From Filimonas lacunae (GTDB lineage: Bacteria; Bacteroidota; Bacteroidia; Chitinophagales; Chitinophagaceae): DNA of 64,000 bases. The position numbers and the translations under genes were made by a program. Of the stretch, positions 17,451-29,800 are shown piece by piece. Every line of letters begins with the position of its first letter. Positions within the stretch are counted from its first letter, which is position 1. The notes beneath the pieces are model-generated. The model was not told the origin of the DNA and made no database searches. It saw only the letters and a program-made list of their open reading frames with translations. Location: contig NZ_AP017422.1 of the NCBI RefSeq assembly GCF_002355595.1, forward strand, positions 2,232,001-2,296,000, in the 5' to 3' direction.

Positions 17451-17857
17451 GCAGCTATTTCGTCTTTATGTTGGTTAAAAGTAAGCATTACATAGCAAAA
17501 TAGGTAATGTATAAGAGGTAAAATAGCTGAATAAAACGGCAGGTGATGTGAACCTGTATATACGCTTGTTACGCCTTAAACTAGGGGATTAGGGGATTGG
17601 GGAGGTTTTGAAAAAGGGAGAAGTGGTGAGAGGTGGTGTAATTAATTGATTATTAGTTGATATTGTATATTGTTAAAGCTTTATTAATGGAAAAAAAAAT
17701 AGGAAAGTGGCATTAGAATAAACATAATAATATTCTTTAACTAACTCGTTTTTAGGCTTGTATAGGGTGCACGGCTATATTTGCCACATATGGAAGAGTT
17801 GTGTAATATAGCGAAAAGGTTACACAGCGGTTCCATGTGATAGAATCCCTGTTGACT
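17451..17857. other. Intergenic region before the giant adhesin gene
   Basis: About 400 nt without a gene. It separates the divergent AraC regulator and the adhesin gene and must hold both promoters. It has an AT-rich right half, a candidate promoter at 17776-17783 and G-runs at 17584-17587, 17592-17595, 17599-17602 and 17616-17618. No other structured element or small gene was seen. Confidence 0.6.
17776..17783 (+). promoter_or_regulatory. Candidate promoter of the giant adhesin gene (-7 element)
   Basis: TATATTTG is an exact match to the Bacteroidota -7 consensus TAnnTTTG. It lies 75 nt before the adhesin ATG. A T-rich stretch about 22 nt upstream could serve as the weaker -33 element. This is a single-site sequence match without experimental support. 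Confidence 0.5.
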
Positions 17858-20800
17858 ATGTATAAGACCCTGAACCAGTATTTATACAGGCTGATATTGC
17901 CTGTACTATTGTCGTCCGTGTGCCTTATTAACATTGCGAGTGCGCAAGGTTATATTTACGTGCATTTGCGTGCTTTAAATGAAGAGAGCTCTGTTGACTT
18001 CCCGTTTACAGTGACTGGTGGCCTTACCAGTGTGGCCGGGTTTTCACTGAACGATCAGCCTTCCATAGTAGGTCCTATTACGGATCTGGGTGTGGGACAT
18101 GGTTCTTCTACGCTTGTTGCGGGGGGCGATGGTGAGCTTTGGGCTATTGTGGGTGGGGCGCTTTATAAGCGTATGCCTGGCCAAAGCTCCTGGGCTTTAG
18201 TAAGTGTAACTGGAAGTGGTACTGTGTTAGCTGTGGATGGTGCTGGTCCAGGATCTTGTGTGTATACCACTACTACTGGTAACGCTTATTATTATAGTGG
18301 CGGCACTTCCAAAGTTATTTTCACTTATAATGCATCGAGCTCTAACAGAAACTCCAAGGCAGTAGATATTACTTATGGGGATGGTAGAATTGCTGTTTTA
18401 CTCGCCAACGGAAATATCTGGGCCAACTCAACTACAGTGGTGGGTGCATATACCGATTCGTGGACTTCTATTCAAAGTGGGACCGGACCTGCTGCTATCG
18501 ATATGTTGCCTTCTTCCGGGAAAATCGCTTATTACAATTCCAGCAACTCCCGCATTTATATAATCAGTTATACAGGTACAAACTCTACCAACCTGGGAAC
18601 ACCAGGAGGAACAGATGTTTGTTTTGATGATGAAGGCAATATTTATTCAACCGGTTATAAGTGGGTGAGTGGAACTACGTGGACAACAGATGCAACCAGG
18701 GGCAGTTCATTTAAAAGGGTTACCGGAGGTGCAGGTAACCAGATATGGTGTAATGAAACTATTGATTATACGGCTAAATCCATCTTTACCCGTGAGCCAT
18801 ATACCGGTACATGGATAGATGATGAAAGAGTAAGAACGGATTATAAGGATAACTCTATCTTAATTCCTGTAACAGCAGGCACATATACGCTTAATATACC
18901 CGATATCAGTGGATGGAGTTTAAGTGAGGTAGAACTATATGATCCATCCAACAATTCCTCTTCCAGTATCCCTAATAAAAAAGTAACTTTTAATGTTGCC
19001 TCAGGTGAGGTTGTACATGCTGTATTGCATGTAAACAAATTGATTTCACTTTCAGTAGCCAAAACCTGTCAGTTATCGGCGGTAGATGATTTCGGTTCTG
19101 CTGCTTCTGCACCTGTCAACATTACTTCTTACCACTATTTAAACCGCGCAAGGCTGGAGGATGGTTATTATTCTATTCAGAATAACACATCAGGATGGGA
19201 TAATGATACCTTGAAAGATCATACAGACCGTACAGGTAATTTCATGATCATCAACTCTTCTTATCAAAAAGATGAATTTTATAGAAAAAGGCTGATTAAC
19301 CTGGAAGTAGGGCAGGTGTATGTGATGAGCTTCTGGGTTGCCAACCTAAGTCCGGGTGCAACTATTCTGCCTAATATCACAGCAGCAGTTGCTGACATTG
19401 ATGGTAATATTTTATCCTCAGTTACAACAGGGGATGTTAGCAATCGTAGCTGGACGCAGTATACTTTTGAATTTACGGCTACTGCTACTACGCAGGATGT
19501 TTATTTAAAAAACAATGCTTTTGGCGGCGGCGGTAATGACCTGGCGCTGGATGATATTTCCATTGCTCCTAAAGTAGGTACTATTGAAAGTAGTATAATA
19601 GCCGGTAACCCGGTATATCTTTGTTCGGGCAACGATTATAATATGTCCAACAGCGCTGCTGGTGGTGTATGGTCGTCAAGCAATTCATCAGTAGCATCTA
19701 TCAATAGCTCAACAGGAGTACTTTCTGCTATAGCCGGAGGAACCGCTACTATTACTTATAAAATTACCAGTAACCTGGGATGTACAGCTACTACCACTTC
19801 CAATGTAGAAGTAAAAGCTTCTCCCGTGGTGACTGCCACTGTTTCTAGCAATAATATTTGTATTGGTAATACAGTAACATTAGGAGGGTCTGCTACTTCA
19901 GGCAGAACGCCTTATACTATTTTGTGGTCAGCAACGCCGTCAACCGGTGCAGGATTGGGAGCAACGGCTACCTATGCATCGTCTGCCAAACCTACTGCTA
20001 CGGGTAGTTATGCATATGCGCTGAAAGTAACAGATGCTAATAGTTGTGCTACTACAGCACAGCAAACTGTTGTTGTAGATGCCATTCCAACTGCTACTAT
20101 CTCTTATGGTCAAAGTTCCTATTGTGCTATTGGTTCCGTTTCTGTAACAAAAACAGGAAACGGATTAGGCACAGGTACTTATTCTGCTGCTCCGGCTGGT
20201 TTGTCTATTGATGCCACCACTGGCGCCATCAATTTAGGAACCAGTACAGCAGGAAATTATACCATTACTTATAATATGGTAAACGGGGCCTGTACGGCTT
20301 CAGCAACCACCACATTAACAGTCTTGCCTGCTAAAGAGGTGAGTGATATTGGTGGCGATGTGGGTTTATGTACTAACACAACCGGTCAGTTAACCAACAG
20401 TGTATCTGGCGGTGTGTGGAGCAACGTAAATAACGCCAACATTGCTACAGTAAATGCTTCTACAGGTGTAATTTCTGCAGGCGGTGGAACTGGCAGCACT
20501 ACTGTCAGATATACTTATACTGTTGGAACCTGTACCAGTTATAAAGAAGTTCAGGTAAATGTCGGTTCTCCTAATACCGGAACTATTTCTCCAACTACTG
20601 CTGTAGGTGTTTGTGCTGGTAGTTCTGTTACATTATATCCTAATAGTTCTAATGGCGGTGGCACCTGGACCAGCAGCAATACAAATATTGCTACTGTAAA
20701 CAATGGTACCGTAATAGGTGTCAGCGGGGGCGTAGCCACCATGTCTTTCACTACTAATAATAATGGTTGCGTTACTGTTAAAACCAAAGACGTTACAGTT

Positions 20801-23800
20801 ACGCCAAAACCTGTAGTAAGCATTGATGGCCCGGATGTTTTATGTACCAGCTCTACTGCCATGTTAACGGGAACTCCATTTGGAGGTACCTGGACCAGTA
20901 CCAATAGTAATATTATATCAGTTAACGCGACAACAGGCGAAATAACCGGGGCAAATAGTAATAATTCCAGCTCTACTTTAACTTATACTTATACAGAAAA
21001 CGGTTGTACAAATTCTGCATCGCAGGTTATTACTTTAAGAACTGGTAACAGCAACCTAAGCAATAACAGTCCAACTTCGGCCAGTATTTGTGTGGGTGCT
21101 ACCCGTACAGTTACCAACAGTTCTAACGTTGTAGATTATTTCTGGAGCAGTACCAATCCTAATGTGGCTACTGTAAGCGCAAGTGGTGTAGTAACCGGTG
21201 TCGCACAGGGTAGTGCTACTATTTATTACTCTGCACAGCGTAATAATTTGAATTGCTTTAAAAGTGCAAATACTGCTATCACTGTACTTGCTACACCAAC
21301 GGTGTCAGCTATTTCCGGTGATACTGATTTGTGTTTAAATAAAACAGCTACTTTAACCGCTACGCCTTCTGGTGGAACCTGGAGTTCTTCCAGCACTTCT
21401 GTTGCCACAATAAGCAGCGCTGGTTTATTAACAGCCAAAGCAGTAGGTTCTTCTACTATTACATATACAGTTTCCAACGGAACCTGTAGTGCATCCTCTA
21501 CTACCACAGCTATAGTAGGGGCTTTGCCAACTGTAAATGCTATTACGCCTTCAGGTACTTCTACCATTTGTCAGGGTGCTACAGTACAGCTGGCCAACAC
21601 CACCAGCGGTGGTGCCTGGACGAGTAGCGATGAAAGTATAGCTACTGTAACTGCCGGTGGATTAGTAAATGGGGTGAGAGTTGGTGCTGCAACGATTACT
21701 TATACACTATCTTCTTCTAATGGAGGTTGTAGCAATAGTGTTACTAAAGCTATTACAGTAAATGCACTGCCGACTGCTGTCACTATTTCTTATGGCAATA
21801 CTGCATTCTGTAAAACTGGTAGTGCTTTAGTTAAACGTACTGGCGATACTACCAATATTAATAGCCTGTATAGTTCTACTGCTGGTTTAGCGGGTGATGC
21901 TTCTATTGGCAGGATTGATCTTGCTGGAAGCACTCCAGGTTCTTACTGGATTAAATATCAATACACAGATAAGACAACTGGTTGCAGTGATACTACTGGT
22001 GTAGGCATTACAATCAACCCATTACCTACTGCAATTACAATTTCTTACGGCAATACTTCATTTTGTAAAATTGGTAGTGCTGTAGTTAAGCGTACAGGTG
22101 ATACGTCTAATATTACTAGCCTGTACAGCTCAACTGCTGGCTTAGTTGGAGATATTTCTACTGGTACGGTTGACCTTGCTGGTAGCTCCGCTGGTTCTTA
22201 CTGGATAAAATATCAGTATACTAATAAAACAACCGGCTGTAGTGATACCACTGGTGTGGGCATAAAAATCAACGCATTACCAGCTGCTGTAACCATCTCT
22301 TATGGTAATACCGTGTTCTGTAAAACCGGTGTCGCTTTAGTGAAGCGTACTGGCGATACAACCAATATTAATAGCCTGTATAGTTCTGCAACTGGGCTGT
22401 CTCTGGATGGTGCTACAGGTAAAATTGATGTGGCAGCGAGCACTGCTGGTTCTTACTGGATAAAATATCAATACACAGATAAAACAACCGGCTGTAGTGA
22501 TACCACTGGTGTGGGCATAAAAATCAACGCATTACCGGCTGCTGTAACCATCTCTTATGGTAATACCGTGTTCTGTAAAACCAGTGTCGCTTTAGTGAAG
22601 CGCACTGGTGATACTACCAATATTAATAGCCTGTATAGTTCTGCAACTGGGCTGTCTCTGGATGGTGCTACAGGTAAAATTGATGTGGCAGCGAGCACTG
22701 CTGGTTCTTACTGGATAAAATATCAGTATACTAATAAAACAACCGGCTGTAGTGATACCACTGGTGTGGGCATAAAAATCAACGCATTACCGGCTGCTGT
22801 AACCATCTCTTATGGTAATACTGTGTTCTGTAAAACCGGTGTCGCTTTAGTGAAGCGTACTGGTGATACAACCAATATTAATAGCCTGTATAGTTCTGCA
22901 ACTGGGCTGTCTCTGGATGCATCGACTGGTAAAATTGATGTGGCAGCGAGCACTGCTGGTTCTTATTGGATAAAATATCAATACACAGATAAAACAACAA
23001 GCTGTAGTGATACCACTGGTGTGGGCATAAAAATCAACGCCTTACCAGCAGCTGTAACCATCTCTTATGGTAATACTGTGTTTTGTAAAACCGGTGTCGC
23101 TTTAGTGAAGCGTACTGGTGATACAACCAATATTAATAGCCTGTATAGTTCTGCAACTGGGCTGTCCCTGGATGCATCGACTGGTAAAATTGATGTGGCA
23201 GCGAGCACTGCTGGTTCTTACTGGATAAAATATCAGTATACTAATAAAACAACCGGCTGTAGTGATACCACTGGTGTGGGCATAAAAATCAACGCATTAC
23301 CGGCTGCTGTAACCATCTCTTATGGTAATACTGTGTTCTGTAAAACCGGTGTCGCTTTAGTGAAGCGTACTGGTGATACAACCAATATTAATAGCCTGTA
23401 TAGTTCTGCAACTGGGCTGTCTCTGGATGGTGCTACAGGTAAAATTGATGTGGCAGCGAGCACTGCTGGTTCTTACTGGATAAAATATCAATACACAGAT
23501 AAAACAACAAGCTGTAGTGATACCACTGGCGTAGGCATTAAGATTAATGCTCTGCCGACAGCTGTAACCATCTCTTATGGTAATACCGTATTCTGTAAGA
23601 CTGGTGTCGCTTTAGTGAAGCGCACTGGTGATACTACAAATATTAATAGCCTGTATAGTTCTGCAACTGGGCTGTCTCTGGATGCATCGACTGGTAAAAT
23701 TGATGTGGCAGCGAGCACTGCTGGTTCTTACTGGATAAAATATCAATACACAGATAAAACAACAAGCTGTAGTGATACCACTGGTGTGGGCATAAAAATC

Positions 23801-26800
23801 AACGCATTACCAGCTGCTGTAACCATCTCTTATGGTAATACTGTGTTTTGTAAAACCGGTGTCGCTTTAGTGAAGCGCACTGGTGATACAACCAATATTA
23901 ATAGCCTGTATAGTTCTGCAACTGGGCTGTCTCTGGATGGTGCTACAGGTAAAATTGATGTGGCAGCGAGCACTGCTGGTTCTTATTGGATAAAATATCA
24001 GTATACTAATAAAACAACCGGCTGTAGTGATACCACTGGTGTGGGCATAAAAATCAACGCATTACCAGCTGCTGTAACCATCTCTTATGGTAATACTGTG
24101 TTTTGTAAAACCGGTGTCGCTTTAGTGAAGCGTACTGGTGATACAACCAATATTAATAGCCTGTATAGTTCTGCAACTGGGCTGTCTCTGGATGGTGCTA
24201 CAGGTAAAATTGATGTGGCAGCGAGCACTGCTGGTTCTTACTGGATAAAATATCAATACACAGATAAAACAACAAGCTGTAGTGATACCACTGGCGTAGG
24301 CATTAAGATTAATGCTCTGCCGACAGCTGTAACCATCTCTTATGGTAATACCGTATTCTGTAAGACTGGTGTCGCTTTAGTGAAGCGCACTGGTGATACT
24401 ACCAATATTAATAGCCTGTATAGTTCTGCAACTGGGCTGTCTCTGGATGGTGCTACAGGTAAAATTGATGTGGCAGCGAGCACTGCTGGTTCTTACTGGA
24501 TAAAATATCAATACACAGATAAAACAACAAGCTGTAGTGATACCACTGGCGTAGGCATTAAGATTAATGCTCTGCCGACAGCTGTAACCATCTCTTATGG
24601 TAATACCGTGTTCTGTAAAACCGGTGTCGCTTTAGTGAAGCGTACTGGCGATACTACCAATATTAATAGCCTGTATAGTTCTGCAACTGGGCTGTCCCTG
24701 GATGGTGCTACAGGTAAAATTGATGTGGCAGCGAGCACTGCTGGTTCTTACTGGATAAAATATCAATACACAGATAAAACAACAAGCTGTAGTGATACCA
24801 CTGGCGTAGGCATTAAGATTAATGCTCTGCCGACAGCTGTAACCATCTCTTATGGTAATACTGTGTTTTGTAAAACCGGTGTCGCTTTAGTTAAGCGTAC
24901 TGGTGATACTACCAATATTAATAGCCTGTATAGTTCTACAACTGGGCTGTCTCTGGATGGTGCTACAGGTAAAATTGATGTGGCAGCGAGCACTGCTGGT
25001 TCTTACTGGATAAAATATCAGTATACTAATAAAACAACAAGCTGTAGTGATACCACTGGTGTGGGCATAAAAATCAACGCATTACCGGCTGCTGTAACCA
25101 TCTCTTATGGTAATACCGTATTCTGTAAAACCGGTGTCGCTTTAGTGAAGCGTACTGGTGATACAACCAATATTAATAGCCTGTATAGTTCTGCAACTGG
25201 GCTGTCCCTGGATGGTGCTACAGGTAAAATTGATGTGGCAGCGAGCACTGCTGGTTCTTACTGGATAAAATATCAATACACAGATAAAACAACAAGCTGT
25301 AGTGATACCACTGGCGTAGGCATTAAGATTAATGCTCTGCCGACAGCTGTAACCATCTCTTATGGTAATACCGTATTCTGTAAGACTGGTGTCGCTTTAG
25401 TGAAGCGCACTGGTGATACTACCAATATTAATAGCCTGTATAGTTCTGCAACTGGGCTGTCCCTGGATGGTGCTACAGGTAAAATTGATGTGGCAGCGAG
25501 CACTGCTGGTTCTTACTGGATAAAATATCAATACACAGATAAAACAACAAGCTGTAGTGATACCACTGGCGTAGGCATTAAGATTAATGCTCTGCCGACA
25601 GCTGTAACCATCTCTTATGGTAATACCGTGTTCTGTAAAACCGGTGTCGCTTTAGTGAAGCGTACTGGCGATACTACCAATATTAATAGCCTGTATAGTT
25701 CTGCAACTGGGCTGTCCCTGGATGGTGCTACAGGTAAAATTGATGTGGCAGCGAGCACTGCTGGTTCTTACTGGATAAAATATCAATACACAGATAAAAC
25801 AACAAGCTGTAGTGATACCACTGGCGTAGGCATTAAGATTAATGCTCTGCCGACAGCTGTAACCATCTCTTATGGTAATACTGTGTTTTGTAAAACCGGT
25901 GTCGCTTTAGTGAAGCGTACTGGTGATACTACCAATATTAATAGCCTGTATAGTTCTACAACTGGGCTGTCTCTGGATGGTGCTACAGGTAAAATTGATG
26001 TGGCAGCGAGCACTGCTGGTTCTTATTGGATAAAATATCAGTATACTAATAAAACAACCGGCTGTAGTGATACCACTGGTGTGGGCATAAAAATCAACGC
26101 ATTACCAGCTGCTGTAACCATCTCTTATGGTAATACTGTGTTTTGTAAAACCGGTGTCGCTTTAGTGAAGCGTACTGGTGATACAACCAATATTAATAGC
26201 CTGTATAGTTCTGCAACTGGGCTGTCTCTGGATGGTGCTACAGGTAAAATTGATGTGGCAGCGAGCACTGCTGGTTCTTACTGGATAAAATATCAATACA
26301 CAGATAAAACAACAAGCTGTAGTGATACCACTGGCGTAGGCATTAAGATTAATGCTCTGCCAACAGCTGTAACCATCTCTTATGGTAATACCGTGTTCTG
26401 TAAAACCGGTGTCGCTTTAGTGAAGCGTACTGGTGATACTACCAATATTAATAGCCTGTATAGTTCTGCAACTGGGCTGTCCCTGGATGCATCGACTGGT
26501 AAAATCGACGTAGCAGCTAGCACTGCTGGTTCTTATTGGATAAAATATCAATACACAGATAAAACAACCGGCTGTAGTGATACCACTGGTGTGGGCATAA
26601 AAATCAACGCATTACCAGCTGCTGTAACCATCTCTTATGGTAATACTGTGTTTTGTAAAACCGGTGTCGCTTTAGTGAAGCGTACTGGTGATACAACCAA
26701 TATTAATAGCCTGTATAGTTCTGCAACTGGGCTGTCTCTGGATGGTGCTACAGGTAAAATTGATGTGGCAGCGAGCACTGCTGGTTCTTACTGGATAAAA

Positions 26801-29800
26801 TATCAATACACAGATAAAACAACAAGCTGTAGTGATACCACTGGCGTAGGCATTAAGATTAATGCTCTGCCGACAGCTGTAACCATCTCTTATGGTAATA
26901 CCGTATTCTGTAAGACTGGTGTCGCTTTAGTGAAGCGCACTGGTGATACTACCAATATTAATAGCCTGTATAGTTCTGCAACTGGGCTGTCCCTGGATGC
27001 ATCGACTGGTAAAATTGATGTGGCAGCGAGCACTGCTGGTTCTTACTGGATAAAATATCAATACACAGATAAAACAACAAGCTGTAGTGATACCACTGGT
27101 GTGGGCATAAAAATCAACGCATTACCAGCTGCTGTAACCATCTCTTATGGTAATACTGTGTTTTGTAAAACCGGTGTCGCTTTAGTGAAGCGTACTGGCG
27201 ATACAACCAATATTAATAGCCTGTATAGTTCTGCAACTGGGCTGTCTCTGGATGGTGCTACAGGTAAAATTGATGTGGCAGCGAGCACTGCTGGTTCTTA
27301 TTGGATAAAATATCAATACACAGATAAAACAACCGGCTGTAGTGATACCACTGGTGTGGGCATAAAAATCAACGCATTACCAGCAGCTGTAACCATCTCT
27401 TATGGTAATACTGTGTTCTGTAAAACCGGTGTCGCTTTAGTGAAGCGTACTGGTGATACTACCAATATTAATAGCCTGTATAGTTCTGCAACTGGGCTGT
27501 CTCTGGATGGTGCTACAGGTAAAATCGACGTAGCAGCTAGCACTGCTGGTTCTTATTGGATAAAATATCAATACACAGATAAAACAACCGGCTGTAGTGA
27601 TACCACTGGTGTGGGCATAAAAATCAACGCATTACCAGCTGCTGTAACCATCTCTTATGGTAATACTGTGTTTTGTAAAACCGGTGTCGCTTTATTGAAG
27701 CGTACTGGTGATACTACCAATATTAATAGCCTGTATAGTTCTGCAACTGGGCTGTCTCTGGATGCATCGACTGGTAAAATTGATGTGGCAGCGAGCACTG
27801 CTGGTTCTTACTGGATAAAATATCAATACACAGATAAAACAACAAGCTGTAGTGATACCACTGGCGTAGGCATTAAGATTAATGCTCTGCCAACAGCTGT
27901 AACCATCTCTTATGGTAATACCGTGTTCTGTAAAACCGGTGTCGCTTTAGTGAAGCGTACTGGTGATACTACCAATATTAATAGCCTGTATAGTTCTGCA
28001 ACTGGGCTGTCCCTGGATGCATCGACTGGTAAAATCGACGTAGCAGCTAGCACTGCTGGTTCTTACTGGATAAAATATCAATACACAGATAAAACAACAA
28101 GCTGTAGTGATACCACTGGCGTAGGCATTAAGATTAATGCTCTGCCGACAGCTGTAACCATCTCTTATGGTAATACCGTGTTCTGTAAAACCGGTGTCGC
28201 TTTAGTGAAGCGTACTGGCGATACTACCAATATTAATAGCCTGTATAGTTCTGCAACTGGGCTGTCCCTGGATGGTGCTACAGGTAAAATTGATGTGGCA
28301 GCGAGCACTGCTGGTTCTTACTGGATAAAATATCAATACACAGATAAAACAACAAGCTGTAGTGATACCACTGGTGTGGGCATAAAAATCAACGCATTAC
28401 CAGCTGCTGTAACCATCTCTTATGGTAATACTGTGTTTTGTAAAACCGGTGTCGCTTTAGTGAAGCGTACTGGTGATACTACCAATATTAATAGCCTGTA
28501 TAGTTCTACAACTGGGCTGTCTCTGGATGGTGCTACAGGTAAAATTGATGTGGCAGCGAGCACTGCTGGTTCTTACTGGATAAAATATCAGTATACTAAT
28601 AAAACAACAAGCTGTAGTGATACCACTGGTGTGGGCATAAAAATCAACGCATTACCGGCTGCTGTAACCATCTCTTATGGTAATACCGTATTCTGTAAAA
28701 CCGGTGTCGCTTTAGTGAAGCGTACTGGTGATACAACCAATATTAATAGCCTGTATAGTTCTGCAACTGGGCTGTCTCTGGATGGTGCTACAGGTAAAAT
28801 TGATGTGGCAGCGAGCACTGCTGGTTCTTACTGGATAAAATATCAATACACAGATAAAACAACAAGCTGTAGTGATACCACTGGCGTAGGCATTAAGATT
28901 AATGCTCTGCCAACAGCTGTAACCATCTCTTATGGTAATACCGTGTTCTGTAAAACCGGTGTCGCTTTAGTGAAGCGTACTGGTGATACTACCAATATTA
29001 ATAGCCTGTATAGTTCTGCAACTGGGCTGTCTCTGGATGGTGCTACAGGTAAAATCGACGTAGCAGCTAGCACTGCTGGTTCTTATTGGATAAAATATCA
29101 ATACACAGATAAAACAACCGGCTGTAGTGATACCACTGGTGTGGGCATAAAAATCAACGCATTACCAGCTGCTGTAACCATCTCTTATGGTAATACTGTG
29201 TTTTGTAAAACCGGTGTCGCTTTAGTGAAGCGTACTGGTGATACAACCAATATTAATAGCCTGTATAGTTCTGCAACTGGGCTGTCTCTGGATGGTGCTA
29301 CAGGTAAAATTGATGTGGCAGCGAGCACTGCTGGTTCTTACTGGATAAAATATCAATACACAGATAAAACAACAAGCTGTAGTGATACCACTGGCGTAGG
29401 CATTAAGATTAATGCTCTGCCGACAGCTGTAACCATCTCTTATGGTAATACCGTATTCTGTAAGACTGGTGTCGCTTTAGTGAAGCGCACTGGTGATACT
29501 ACCAATATTAATAGCCTGTATAGTTCTGCAACTGGGCTGTCCCTGGATGCATCGACTGGTAAAATTGATGTGGCAGCGAGCACTGCTGGTTCTTACTGGA
29601 TAAAATATCAATACACAGATAAAACAACAAGCTGTAGTGATACCACTGGTGTGGGCATAAAAATCAACGCATTACCAGCTGCTGTAACCATCTCTTATGG
29701 TAATACTGTGTTTTGTAAAACCGGTGTCGCTTTAGTGAAGCGTACTGGCGATACAACCAATATTAATAGCCTGTATAGTTCTGCAACTGGGCTGTCTCTG

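Noticed and set aside
20551-21567. Antisense open frames in the adhesin (20551-20904, 21226-21567, 29987-30178)
   Set aside because: They are shadows of the coding strand, rich in codon mirror bias and without start signals or family features.
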